From positions 48,774,384-48,838,383 of the forward strand of contig NC_037093.1 in the NCBI RefSeq assembly GCF_002994745.2: DNA of 64,000 bases, given 5' to 3'. The position numbers were made by a program, and so were the translations under genes. Below the pieces are notes generated by a model. The model ran no database searches. It was given only the letters and a program-made list of their open reading frames with translations, and was not told where the DNA came from. Position 1 is the stretch's first letter; every line of letters begins with the position of its first letter. Shown here in pieces: positions 48,244 to 60,939 of the stretch. This stretch comes from Rosa chinensis. Its lineage: Eukaryota; Streptophyta; Magnoliopsida; Rosales; Rosaceae.

Positions 48244-49634
48244 CAATGTTTTGCAGTCGAGGTGCAGAGGCGGCGAAGGCGCTGTTCAAGTTTTTTGTTT
48301 TTTTTTTACAACACCAAAAGTCCAAAACTACGTCGTTTTGGTTTTTGTGAATTAAAACTCCTATAGGTTCACGAGCTGAAGTCATTTTTGGTTTCCTTCA
48401 GCCTTCTCCATCAAAACTCCGTCTCCTTCCTTCTCAAATCCCAATTTCCAAAGCAGCAATTTGATAAAATGATCAAGAGCCCATTGGTTTTCTCAAGGAT
48501 TTCGCTGTAAAGGAGGCTGTTTGCAGAATTGGAGAAAGAAATTTTCTTACTTTCAGAGCTGTAGTTCGATTTGAAAAGTTAAAGGTATGAGCTCTTGAAT
48601 TCGATTTCTATGGTTTGAATCTTTGAATTAGTTTCGAATTAAGGTCTATATTCACTTGAGTTCGAATTGATGTTTTGTAGTTCTGTTTCAATTGAAGTTT
48701 ATCTGATTTTGATTCTTGATATATTTGAGTTTGAAATGATGTTGTGTTCCAATCCAAGTTTATCGCTTGACTCAGGTTTATTTTGAAAATTCTTAGCATT
48801 CAATACTTTTTTCAGTAAGAGTGGTGTTGACAGGTGCATCTAAGGATTAACCCCAAAAGACAATTCTTCTTTTAATATGCTTATCTTTGTTTAACTTATG
48901 AGGTGAGGCTTGGAAGTGGAATTACATCTGGAAGGTGGTTCATATTTAGGAGGCTTGGATGCTGTGAGGCTTCCTTCAATAAGAGTGGTGTTGACAGTTC
49001 TGTGACCTTGGGTTATATATGTGGGTTATTTGGGTGATTTATGTATAGGTAACTAGTAACTACATTCTAATCGTGTTCCTATAAACTCTGTGGGTTATAT
49101 ATGTGTGCACTCGTTTCCAACTTTGTTAAACCGATACAGAGACCAAAAGATGAGGCTATTCAATCTGTAGGTCTGAGGCTATATCATCTGTAGGTCTGAG
49201 GCTATTCAATCTGTAGGTCTGATGCTAAATCATCTGTAGGTCTGAGGCTATTCAATTCAATGTTGTTCTGTTTATGATATAGCAATTTCCATCTAATTAG
49301 TTGTTCTGTTCATAGAAAAACTATGCTATGAAGTTCCAATCTACTTGTTTGTTCTGTTTAAGATATAAGTTGATATAAGTAATTAAGTAGAGGCATTTTG
49401 AATATCAGTACTGGTGCATGACTTGCTTTTTTATCACCCTTTCGATTGATGAGTTCTGTAATTCAATGGTTTATGTGTGCTCCTTTGTGTTATGAAACTT
49501 TACTTAGTTGGATTCAGCTTTACTTACATAAATCTCGTTAATACGTAAGGCTTACGCCTTACGCCTCAAGGCGAACGCCTTACTGAGGCTCTCCCGAATA
49601 CGCCTCGGCTACGCCTTAGCCTTTTAAAACATTG
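48244..49634. mobile_element. hAT-like non-autonomous element
   Basis: 1,391 bases with termini CAATGTTTT...AAAACATTG (9-base TIR) and a perfect 8-base duplication GTGCAAAC (48,236-48,243; 49,635-49,642). The subterminal DNA on both sides is rich in 'aaggcg/cgcctt' motifs, dense at the right end (49,545-49,620), a pattern of transposase-binding subterminal repeats. No transposase frame. It contains a 23-base tandem array. Confidence 0.78.
49152..49266. repeat. 23-base tandem repeat
   Basis: Five units at exact 23-base spacing (49,152; 49,175; 49,198; 49,221; 49,244), core 'gaggctattcaatctgtaggt'-like with small changes, inside the hAT-like element. Confidence 0.85.
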
Positions 49635-49642
49635 GTGCAAAC

Positions 49643-51150
49643 TCACATTCCTATTATAAGACACGTTTTGATGTAAAAGCCTAAAAATACCGTGAGGGCA
49701 AAGCCCAAAGCAGCTAACTTCCCTCTCCTTTAGTGTCATCAACTCACTCACATAGGACTTGGAAAGTTGCATGGTATAGATGCACGAGATTCCTTACACT
49801 AATCTATTTTTAGTCATAACACAAAAACCGATCAACAGATATGTACATACCATTCTAGAATTAAAAGAAACAAACAACGGAGCTAAAAAATCTTCAGAAC
49901 ACCATGAGACCAAGAGATAGCTACTAATCCAGCTGCGGGCCATAAAATGGTTGAAGCCAGATGCTAGCATGTCCACTTCAGTCATGGCTTGGACATAAAA
50001 TGGAAAACTACATGTGCTCAAGCCCTCTTCGTCTCTTGACAAGTGAACACAAGTGATCGGACACTTTCAAGTCTGGGTTAAAAATCGTCATCACAATACG
50101 CAATAGTGATATGACCTCGTGAGAAAAACATAGCGACCACGAGGATCAAACTTATTCCCGAAGAAAAATTTGAAAACAAAAAACAAAGGATTAAAACCTT
50201 GTGGTGTTCTTCAAGAGGCTTTGATTTGAAGATTCTATTCCGAGTTCGAGTCGTTTGTACCTTTTGCATTCGAAGGTTCTTGTTTCGGTTCTTGACGACA
50301 TTCCATATTCGAATGATCATATATCAACTTAAATCTATATAATTTCTTGTTAAGGAATTTACAAATTATACATAACAATTACGTCTTCTCTTTATCATTA
50401 CAACAAAATCATCTCCCTCTGGTCTTTTTTTATTTTAGTAACGATATGCAGCCGAATGATCACCTTATACTTGTTGCCCTATTGTCTGCTTTATTCAATT
50501 TATGAAAAATTGTAATGACTCAATTTGTTCTGTTTGTAATAGTTATAGGAGTAGTTTCTAGTTTCTAGTAATAAAAAAATAACAAGATAAAAATTGAAAA
50601 TTGTTGTGGGATTGTTTTCCAACCATATAAAAATAAAGGGCAAATTTCATTTTACCTTCTTGATCTTTACACTCTAAATTATTTGTGCCTCTGCACTTTT
50701 AATTTCATCATCCTTGGCTTTTTTGCCAACTATTGTGTGATGTATTTTGAAATTGTAGTCACATACGATATAATTTTGCATACTACATTAGTGAATTGTC
50801 ATCATACAAGGAAGCTCATTAGAGCCACATTTTCAATCTATAAAATATTTAACAAAAAAATAAATTGTTGGACATGTTTAATTAAATTTGAGAGCACATG
50901 GGTACATATAATAAAATTAAAAATGTAAAATCATAACTGATTTAACATGTAAATGTTAAGGAGGTAATATGAAATTAGCTTAAAAATAAATTACATAAAA
51001 AAATGAAAAATAAATAAAAAAATATTTAATTTGGTTTCATCCTTTTACCTGGCTACTTTTAAAGCAGTGCTTCGGCGTTCCCGGGACACTAGTCCTTTCT
51101 CTCGTAACATTCCTTGAGAGAAATTTGAGGAGCTGGGCTGCTGGAGTTGG
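49643..51150. other. Intergenic, no gene seen
   Basis: AT-rich; several short open frames without domains. The promoter of the HIT-finger gene is expected in the last few hundred bases. Confidence 0.6.
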
Positions 51151-51156
51151 TCTCCA

Positions 51157-53866
51157 ATGGGTCCTCGACTGTGCCAAGTCTGCAACGAAGCTCAATCCAA
51201 GTACAAGTGTCCCTCATGCCGTGCACCTTAGTAAGCAATCCGCAATTCGACAGCTTTTTTCCTTCTGAAAAAAAAAAAAAAAAAAAAAACCCTTTCCAAT
51301 TTTTACTCTTTCTGACTCTCCAAACAAAAATCTTTGCTTTTCTTGCAGTTGTTCTGTTCCCTGTTTCAAAAAACACAAAGGTATATGCCCACTCTGCTTT
51401 TGCTCTTCCCCAAATTTTCGGTTGTTTGAATGTTTTGACTCATTTTGAGCTTATGTGTTGAATGTTGCAGAAACCCCATGCGTTTTGCCAGAGGAGAAAC
51501 CAGGTAAGAACTTGTATAATTAAGTTGTACCCATTTGCCTAACTTTAACATATTAGAGAGAAAATCATGTATGGGATTGAGTCATTTTGCAATAAGCACA
51601 TATGGGTATTCCTTCCTTGTGTATCAGACCAAGGAAATTTTGTATAACTAAACCTGTTTTTCGATTTGCAGATTTTGTAAAATTGAAAGAACTGTTCTTT
51701 TTAGTGATATTATCCGAGTGGCGTGTGCATGGCTTCGCAGGAAACCTATATGTTTTTACTTTTGAGCTGTTTTTTACAATGTTTAATTATGTCTTGATAT
51801 CTGGTTGTTATCCTACCTCAGTAATCACATGGCTTTTTTTAGAAGTATAATTGATTATGTTTGTGAAACACAAAGACATGATACTTAGACTGCGTTCTTA
51901 CTATTCCTAATCCTGAAATTTCAAAGATTGCTCTTTTGGCATTGAAACGAGACTAATTTGAGCTCATATATTGGATGTCACAGAAAGCGCATCTGTTTTG
52001 CCAGTGCCATCTGAGGAAAAACCAAGTAAGAATTCTGTCCCTTACTTTCCAATGCCGTTGGACAGTGTAACTGCTTTCATATGTCAAACTGGAACTTTAT
52101 AGTAGTTTTTGTTCATGTGAATTACAAAGATGATATGGATTCATTTCAGAATAAGGGTACCAAAAATTAGCAAATATCCAACCTTGAATCGTTGTTTAAT
52201 TTGCACAGGTTTGTAAGAGTGAAGGAATGTTTGTTTTTCACTGAAATGTTCTGAATTTCTGACATAAGGAGGTTTACTTGGACAACTTGTTCTTTTACTC
52301 ATAATCGTAGTATTAATACTAGCAGGGAATCTTTCTGTTTTCATTTTTGAGCTCTGTTGACAATGCTTATTTATGACTTAATATCTGGCTGCTATTCTAC
52401 ATCAGTAAAGACAGCTTCTTAAAGAGTAAATCTGATTTTATTTGTGAGTGATTATTGTTCCTTCCTGCTGAATAGGTTTTTTATGGCAGTTGCATGGGAC
52501 ATATTTTCTCTGCGGGATTTGACAGTTCTGTTATGCTTATTTCTTATTCTTCAGCTGCTGCTCCAGAATCAGTGGTCGAAAGGCCAATAACTGTTACTGA
52601 AGCAAGTGCCGTGCTGGAAAGGCAGCAACTAGAGGCTATAGGTATGGATCTATATAGCTTGGAAGTCTACACAAGATGGGCTACTGGGTGGAAATTGCAA
52701 CCCTGGGCTTACATATTTTTGAGGGATCTAAGTTTCAGCTATGAGAATGACGACCCTTTTATAGTGCATGCTAAGACCTTAATGTCCTTATTGCTATAAT
52801 CTTTTAAAGTTTAATCAATGGACATTCCAACTCAATTTAATACTTAACATACCGACTTAAAAAGAAAAATGCAAACTAATGCTTATAAGCCTTAAAAGGC
52901 AGAATAGGAGAATGAAAAAAGCTGTTTTGAAACCAATTTTAGAATTAAGGGTTATTTTATTTCACAGAAACCAGCAAGGATTATGTTGTTGTTTATTCCA
53001 AACTTTGTCATTAACCCATGGTGTTATGGTTTCTATGAAAGTTTTTCATGTTATATCGTCATCTTTCCTCACGTGTCCCTGGAATTTTCTTAAATTAATA
53101 TTTTTGTCTTGAAGTTTCTTCTGTAGCTGTTAACATGTAGTCATTTACTTTTCCGATGATGCTAAACTGCTGGTCTTTTCAGTTAATAAATCTTTTTAGT
53201 TTGTTTGGTTTAGCATTGGCAACAATTTGCTATGAATGTTGTGAGCATGATTATAATAATTTGCCGCATACTATGCATCAAAGTTGTTGTAATGCATCAT
53301 TCAGAGCAGACACCTTTCCCACGTTCACATGGTTGATGGTGAATTTCTCCTCTTAAGACCTCTGGTTGTTGGGTTGAATTTTTCTGCATGTAGAAATTGT
53401 TGAACTAGGCAGCTAATAAGAAAATTTTAGTTTTGAATCCAAGACTAACAAGATCATCTTTCTAATTATCAGACCCTCTTGTTTTTGCTATTGCAGCTTC
53501 TTCCAGTGAAATTTGCGATGCTTTGAAAGATGAAAGTCTTCAAAGACTCATTGAGAGTATAGATTGTTCTCCAGATGCAGAGAATGTGAGTAATGAAGAG
53601 CAGAGTATTGTGATAGTCAAATTTCTATCTCATTTAGACAAGATGTTGATTCAAACTCTCCAGCTTGTATTTTTTGCTAATCATGTTCTTTGCTTACAAT
53701 TAGGAACTTGATAAAGCTATGGATGTGGAGATGTTTCGAATATTTACTGACAAGGTAATGCCCCATCTTCTTAAGCTTTTGTGAACTGTATTTGGTTGCC
53801 ATATGATCATGTCATCAATCCACTTGAAATTTCTGTCTTCAGATCCTATCTACCATCAACCCATAA
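51157..53866 (+). CDS. HIT-type zinc finger protein, ZNHIT3/Hit1-like
   Basis: Small nuclear protein; the yeast and human relatives (Hit1, ZNHIT3) assist box C/D snoRNP assembly with Rsa1/NUFIP. Exons: 51,157-51,230; 51,349-51,380; 51,471-51,503; 51,984-52,025; 52,555-52,641; 53,497-53,585; 53,704-53,754; 53,843-53,866; all GT-AG and in frame, 143 aa. The HIT finger is complete: Cys 6, 9, 18, 21, 26, 30, His 34, Cys 39. The C-terminal helix block 'ALKDESLQRLIESID...MDVEMFRIFTDKIL' matches the ZNHIT3 tail. Exons 3 and 4 encode near-repeats (ETPCVLPEEKP and ESASVLPVPSEEKP) and the introns around them are also duplicated, so exon 4 is a recent in-frame gain. Too small and fragmented to appear as one open frame. 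Confidence 0.85.
51445..52470. repeat. Intragenic tandem duplication (about 510 bases)
   Basis: The segment 51,445-51,955 (end of intron 2, exon 3, intron 3) aligns with about 51,957-52,470 (end of intron 3, exon 4, start of intron 4). Landmarks: 'tttgagct.at.t.ttg.atgt..cag' before each exon, the shared exon ends, and 'tttttgagct...tga/tacaatg.tta.ttatg' plus 'tatctgg.tg.tat.ctac.tcagtaa' downstream. Confidence 0.8.
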
Positions 53867-55378
53867 CTACAGGCTGTCATAGGCGAGAGCAAGTTTTGAG
53901 AGGGACTTGAGACCCAATTTTGAAGCTCTCCACTATCCACAAACACTAGCGTAATTGCATAAAATTCTAGAGTGGGTCCTGGTCTTGTATTTTTTGCATC
54001 GTCCATCTGTTTCTGAAGAATAAGAATAGGGTCTTCAGGCTTGATGGATATTGCAAGGTATAATGTGTAACATCTTCGCTGTGAGGCATCATACAAAAAT
54101 GCTTAAGAATCTGCTTCTCTTGTTTGCAAAAATGATACATTACAAACAATACAAACGAGATTGGCTTCAATTGCTTGTAAGATTATTAGTGTCGTTTTGT
54201 GCTGTATGTAATTTCACCTACTCTTCTAATCCTGGATAACCGACCAGGAGTACTTTTTCATTCTACCTCTCTCGTGCCCAATCTAAGGATAAATTTACTC
54301 GACGTGTTTGCTAATAGCCTTATACTATGGTATTGTGCAACACTGCAATGTGTATTCAACTAGCCATGTAAAGGTTCTTGAGGGACATTCAGTCACAGCA
54401 AGTTTAAATCTAAGACAACGAAACTTTGCAATATCCATTCTAGTCAGTCTTCATAACTAAACTACCTACAATGTCAGTTTGAACTAAACTACTTCGGACC
54501 AAAGTTTGTTGGTCAAGGTGTGTGAAAAAGCTTGGGGGACGAAACTTCGTCGTCGGCATCTCAACCCCGATGTTTCAATCGTAATTTGAAGAAAAACTTT
54601 CAGTTCATCTCATTGATCACTGTACGACATCAGAAACCACAATCCAGTACCATTCTCGGTGTAGTTGACACTATTTGGTGGTCTTCTACCTATTGATGGA
54701 TCATTCTACTGTGAAATTCATATCCAGTAAACTTTGAAGTAAGAATCGAAACCTAGAAGGTGAAAAAAAAACAATGACTTGGATAGGATTTCCTCTTTAA
54801 CTGCCACAAACGCTTAGCCTAAAGATCGCCTCCTTTCACAACCTCTTTTGGATGGACTGTATAAGTTCAACAGCAATCCGCACTTCCATGAAATATGAGA
54901 TCAATAATTCTATATCTAAAACTTTTGAGTAATAACCAAGTCGCATAAGGAGCAACAACACTAAAAAATATATTGCTATGGGATTGTGATAATTACAGGT
55001 TAGTTTTGTTACATGGCATTACCAAGACAAGAAAAAGCTACTCTCAGAGCTTTAAGACTACAAAACTTCGCAGGCAAATGCCTTCTGTGATCGATCAGCC
55101 AAAATTTGAACCTGCAATGCACAAAAGTTTCACCATCAGTTCATATCACCCCAGCTTCCTTCACAACATTTCTGAACCACCATCATAAACAAAATGCAGT
55201 AGTCCTCAGGGCAGTTGACACAGTATTAGTTTGTTTGCCTATTCTTATTGGAAAAAAGGCATCTCCAAAACGAGTGAAAAATCTTCAGTGCAATTCCCCT
55301 CTGAATTTATATACGGTTTCCTACAATCCAATTCAATCTCCAACAAGAAGATGAGCGAACAATTTCTGAGCAAGGAGA
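53867..55378. other. 3' flank and intergenic, no further gene seen
   Basis: 3' UTR of the HIT-finger gene, then AT-rich DNA; small open frames carry no domain. Confidence 0.6.
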
Positions 55379-55690
55379 TTTTTTTTTTTTTTTTTTTTTT
55401 TGTGGGCTAACCTCGTCAGAACAAGGATAATGTATTGAAAGGGGAAAAAAAACAAGAGTACATCAACACAGGCAAGGGAAAGAGACATGCCTCTTCAAGA
55501 ACAATAAAAAACTACAAACCAGCTAAATCGAAAACTAAGAAGACCTAAACTGTCTCAAGTAGACAAGTATAGAAAGAAATTTCAAATGTATAATCGAATC
55601 CCACCAAATCATATCAGACAATGACGCACCAAAATTAGCTAAAGCATCAACAACTTGCTTGATTACCCTATCTATAAAATGCATTTGAGA
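55379..55690 (-). pseudogene. LINE 3' end (5'-truncated)
   Basis: The T-tract at 55,380-55,401 is the polyA tail of a minus-strand LINE. Beyond it, the minus frame reads 'QVVDALANFGASLSDMIWW', the end of an RVT_3-type RNase H, followed by the 3' UTR. A second short LINE-like fragment related to the tail of 1,330-2,386 follows at about 55,690-55,860, where a 14-base direct repeat 'aatttctacgagat' occurs twice. Confidence 0.65.
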
Positions 55691-55987
55691 AATACATGGG
55701 ATGGGGGGGGTGTGCAGGCATTGTACCTAAACTCCATATTACAATAAGCATTAAGAGAATTTCTACGAGATAGTCAGTAAACCACCCAGAAAATTTCTAC
55801 GAGATGGCCCTTGATAAGATTCTGCGTTTCTCTGGGACTGAGAAGTATTTCTATTAGACGCAATAACTAGTCATCTGGATTATAAAGAGCTAGTACCCTC
55901 TATACACTTTCATATTACCCTGCCTATAGAACCACACTAAACTTCAACTTATATGAAAGAAACTAAGATAGAAGACAAAGGCATACC

Positions 55988-58912
55988 TCATTGATGACTC
56001 TCTTGATTTTCAGGTCCCATACTGGAACTCGGCTTGCTAGAACTTGGCTGAGGCATGGCTTGATTCTGTAAGAGGAAATGGACCCATAAATACAAGAAAA
56101 AATCATGCTCAAGTAGGATTTTTAATTTTTATTAGAGACAACAGAACAGTTAATTTCCCATAAGAGATAGAGGATGTACTGTTAATTGTTAAACAAAAGA
56201 AGGATTAGAACGATCTTCGCTTCAACATATCTTAAAATGTGACCCCATTTAAGCCTGTTATTACTTTTTTTTTTTTTTTTTACAATCATTTCTTCTACAT
56301 AAGGATTTATGGTTACTGTATGACAAGAACCGGACCATAAACTAGTCATTACTCTTGTTTATAACTTATCCTTGTAGGTAATGTTATGCAATACCCGTAC
56401 CTGCTGTAGTTGCATCCGCATTTGCTGGGGAGTGAAGTAGTGCTGGTAAGGATCCGCAAAATTTGTTACTCGTGATTGGTTCTGATTTTGTGTCCCAAGC
56501 GAGTTTAACATATGTTCAGACTGATTTGTTGCTTGGACTCTGCTAGGATCATTGGGAAGCATAGTCTGCATTCGAAATGGTGGCAAAGGGAACCTCGGTC
56601 CCATATGAGCTGTTGCAGGTGCTGTTGGCATGGTGGAACCAGCTAACACATTCGGAAATGGCATCATAGGCCGACTCATTCCCATTCCCATTTCCATTCC
56701 CATGCCCATGCCCATTCCCATTCCCATTCCCATTCCCATCGGCATATACTGCTGAACACCAGGAAACATCATAGGGACCATGCCGCATCCCATGGACATC
56801 ATCTGCAAAAATTGGTTACAATCTGAATTTGTCATGAATAATGCATGAGCTCATATAAAATGTGACTCTCCGATCTTTCCACTGGTCGAATAATTTAATA
56901 TGGTTGCTCCACTGATTTGCCACTCACAGATTTACTTAACCAACAATTGTTCATGTGAAGAGGGAGTTATAAATCTCGATTCCCAGAATATTACATGATA
57001 CATGAAAATAAAACAAGACCATACCTGTACTTGCAACTGAAGTGATTTCAAATACTCAATCGCTTCATCCAGCATTGACGCTTTGTCCGACTGATATAAA
57101 GAACGGAAAAAAAAGAAAAACCACTGTTAAATTCTGATCAAAGAAACCTTTATTTCACATCTAACCCAAAAAAAAAAAAAAAAACAAATGCCAAGACACG
57201 TAAAAAAGTTCTACTTTTCATATATTGAACATGAATGCCAACCTTATTGCAACGAGGTATTAATTCTTGCAAAGACCTCATCTTCTCATTGATCCTATCT
57301 CGACGTCTCTGCACAGGCAATCCAATATTCAATATTTGGATAGTATAAAAATTAAAATAAAGTGAAGAACTAGTTCAATCAATCAACAGTTTATCATCAT
57401 TCAAGTCAAAACTACAAACCCTTTCGGAGAGATTGTGGACCTCCGCAGCTCGTGATCTCTTAGTAGAACTCGATCCCCGGGTCTGCTTCTTTCCACTCCC
57501 AGATTCAAACTCCACATCCTGTTTGAACCAGGAAACAAAACAAAGCAGTTAGTTTTAATTTGCCGTGAACGTCCACACTGTAAAAACACAGCGACCTACA
57601 TCATCCTCCATTTAATCTTCTGCCTGAAAATTTAATATGCGCTCGTCGTACGCTACACGTACTTCCCTTTCATCGCCGACACGTGTGCGGCTTAGAACTG
57701 AAGTGACTGCACCAGATAGGCTTACAAGGTCCGTCCTAGGTCCCTAGGTATTGGGACATAGCTATTAGCCTAGGGTGGAGCGGCGAGTGGGGCTAACTTG
57801 GTACTGGGTGTGCAGTGTGCTCACGCTTACCCACGTCACCACCTGCGCATATGTTAGCCTAGACCCAGACAACGAACAAGTGCACAACGCCCCTTGGGAA
57901 AGGGGACAGAGAATTTTTGGGACACTAAGATAGGCTCATAATTAACTAATCACCATTAAAGCACTTAATTAATTAATTAATACTAAAAAAAAGTAACGTA
58001 CTCACCTCGCTCTGACACTCCGCGTCGTCGGCCACTCTCTCTTTGCGCTTCCGATCCTCCACCGGCAGCGGCGGAGGCGGCGGCTTCTGAATCGACATCT
58101 GCTCGGCGCTTAGGCTGCCGCTCGCGCTGGAGTCTCCGGTAGACGACGTCAGCGACGTCTCGCACGTCACGGCGTCTTTCCCGGCTGAGGCGGCGGCACC
58201 GAACGACATCGTACGGGTGGCGGCAAGTCCTCTTCCGCCGCCGCTAGCATTGTTGCTGGAGGCGTCGAACCTCGAATCCACGCTCTTCGACCCCGACGGC
58301 CCCACCGCCTCGGATTCATACCGAGACTTGTTGTTGTTGTTGTTGGTCATCCTGGAGAAGTGGAGGAAGTTCGGGAGCTCGGTCCTCCTCGGCGCCGGCG
58401 GCGGAGGATGGATCGGCAGCCGAGGGGGAGGCGGAGAAATCGGTGGAAGGTTGGCGGCGGTGTTGTTGGATTGAGCGTTTCTGGAATCGGTATAAAGAAG
58501 TTCGGCGCAGAAAGGATCGTCGTCGCCGAGAGGGCACTGTAGCCAGGCGGCCATTTCGTCTTCCTGCATAAACAGCTGCGGGTTTTGAGGTTGATTCACC
58601 GGCGGCGGTTGCGCTGCCGGAGGTCTGGTATGTTCGGGAATAACAGCGTCGTATTTGGACTTCTTATGTCCCGACCTCTGGGTTTGGCTCTGCATCACCA
58701 CCTGTCCGTTCTGCCATAGCAGTTCCATGACCTCATCTTCTGGCCTAACAATCACACACACCAGTTAGCTAATTCGATGAACTACAGTTCGGAAAGAAAA
58801 TTAAAGTAGAAAATTATATATGGACTTACATGGTGGATTTTCTAGAGCGAGGAGAAGATGCCGGAAGTGAGTAATCTCCCTCCATTTCGAATTCGGGGAC
58901 GCGGTAATTCAT
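55988..58912 (-). CDS. Phytochrome-interacting bHLH transcription factor, PIF4-like
   Basis: Nuclear G-box-binding factor that promotes growth in darkness, shade or warmth and is destroyed or inhibited by active phytochrome B. Exons (minus): 58,912-58,830; 58,744-58,006; 57,518-57,420; 57,308-57,243; 57,090-57,025; 56,802-56,401; 56,065-55,988; all GT-AG and in frame, 510 aa. The active-phytochrome-B-binding motif is [20 protein letters not shown] (29-48). bHLH about 297-350: basic region with H302, E306 and the following arginines for G-box contact, '[17 protein letters not shown]', loop, '[17 protein letters not shown]'. Exon 2 encodes a Pro/Ser-rich low-complexity region with Asn runs. A Met-Gly tract follows the bHLH. 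The PIF4/PIF5 assignment within the family is tentative. Confidence 0.93.
56677..56739 (-). repeat. Coding Met-Gly microsatellite in the PIF gene
   Basis: A hexanucleotide repeat (GGNATG on the coding strand) encodes about ten Met-Gly pairs, with one Met-Glu, at residues 373-393, directly after the PGVQQYMP motif conserved behind the PIF bHLH. Confidence 0.9.
57680..57685. promoter_or_regulatory. G-box (CACGTG) in PIF intron 2
   Basis: A palindromic CACGTG within 'gacacgtgtg' lies in the 487-base second intron. PIF proteins bind G-boxes, so feedback is conceivable; a single hexamer is weak evidence. Confidence 0.3.
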
Positions 58913-60939
58913 TTTTTTTCTCTTAATATGTCATTTGTGAAAACCTACACAACACACAAGAATAAGAACACGGCCAAACCGCGCCTGATGTCGATTCAAA
59001 TCCTTCAACCTGCCAGTAATTACCATATATATATATGCAAAGATTCTCTCAACAAGACTGAGACTTGGAAACTAAAGACTGAATCTTTAATGATGATGAT
59101 GATGATGATTTGATTTTGCCGACTCTGGAAACAGAGGATTGGGTTGCTTTTGCTTTTTTTTCTTTTTTTTCTTTTTTTTTTTGTTGTGTTGTAGATGTGT
59201 TAATAATTTCTGTCTCTCGCGGAGCTACCAGTACTAGTATCACTGCTGCTCACTCGTCCTCCAAACGATAAGGTCTTCTTCTCTCTCCAGCTGTTGCTTG
59301 TTTCTCTCTCTCCCCGAATAATACCAAGGAAAAGACGAAATCAAATTTTGACGCGACGCACTGTGTCCTTCCCGAGTAGACGCCATAACACTAGCTCCCT
59401 TATTATTTCTCTGTCGCAAGCACGCTAGTTAATGAACTCAGCACCACCCATTAATAACCGCTGCCCCCAAATTAATCGAAAACTCAAGCTTTTAACTTTT
59501 CCTCATCACCACTATTCTTTGTTCTGCTCGGCTCCTCGCCACAAGATCGAAGCTCTTTCTTGCTACTCAGTTTGGACGATAAGACTTCAAAGCTGAGATC
59601 TTTTATTTCTGAGAGGCATGATGCATACCACTCGGGGGGATAAACAAGTTGTCCTCTTCTGTTTCTTTTGTTATTTTCTTTATCGTTTTGCATGTGATCA
59701 GAATGAGAACAATTGACGGTTTGGGTTTGTACGATTCTATGTACGTATGAACATACTTGGGAAGCCAATGTACGTTTGAACATCCGGTTTGTGTTTAATT
59801 TCTAGTGATGGCTGCCGACGAGTAGATTATGCAAAGCCGTTGCTTTGCGCATATTTGGGTTTGTATGATTCTATATACATACGAACAAAAATACATTGTA
59901 AACAAGTATATTTACATCCATTGTTTTCATTTTAAAAACAACGAAACACACTATATGAATTTCATACGTACACTAGCACACAAAAAAACAAAACAAGAAG
60001 TGCTCGCTCTTTTTTCTTTTCTTTTTTTAATATATTTTGTTTACTCGTGTTGTACATTGAGATAAAGTTTTTCCATTTAATTGGTTGAATTAGTAATAGG
60101 GTTTACCAAAACGGAAACTCCAAACCTTAATTTTTCTGGATTTCCAATTTTCCAATAGAAAAATGCTAGAGATCCCAAAAATTTATACCAAAATAAGATC
60201 CCAAATGACATGGCACTTGCCATATCATCACCCTATAATTTCCACATGGTATATGTTTTTGTAAAATTATATTTTCTTAAGAGAAAAAAAAAAGTGTTTA
60301 GTTATTAAATAGTAGTTGCAACCAAAACTTCCTCCATTGCGTCCCATTTTTAGCTAGAGAGCGAAAACTTTAGGGTTATTTTCTCCAATTTGGACAAAAC
60401 CTCTGCAATCAAACTAATATTTTCAATCCACGTACGTCCTTCCTTGGTGTGTTAAGACCCTTAAGAACCTCAACCACACCAATTGTGATCATATGGTTTT
60501 AACTCGGGTCCCATCTTCTTGAAACCCCAATAATTAGATTATCATTGGTATTTAAAAGAAATGGAATTATATTAATATCTATGTATAAGTTTGCTTTCAA
60601 AACCCTAACGACCACGAAGCTTCTTGCCAAATCCCCCAACGTGATAGCAACCGACCAACTCCAATAACTGTTTCTTAAGATTATACAAACAGTGTTTTGA
60701 TCAAGAATCTTCACTTGAAATGGAGCTGTCTACTTTACAATTGTGCATGTTGCCATTCAAACTATTAAAAAGTTTAGATGATTCCTTGAATTAGATCAAG
60801 TGAAATTTTTGGTGCTATCACTTTCTATTAAATGGAATTATTTACGTATGAGGAGCTGCATTAAAAAATTGATGACAATAACTTGTGATTTTAAGAATCA
60901 GTGTTATCAGTAGTGGGATTGTTGGAATTTGATTGTTTG
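58913..60939. other. PIF upstream region and intergenic DNA
   Basis: Contains the PIF 5' leader and promoter on the minus strand, a short (ATG/ATC)n run at 59,090-59,109, a long T-tract near 59,150-59,180, and AT-rich DNA. No other gene is convincing. Confidence 0.55.

Noticed and set aside
56549..56788. Asn-Gly repeat frame on the minus strand
   Set aside because: Alternate-frame shadow of the PIF Met-Gly repeat exon.
59484..59783. 99-codon minus-strand frame
   Set aside because: No recognisable domain, no promoter or splice context; treated as intergenic.
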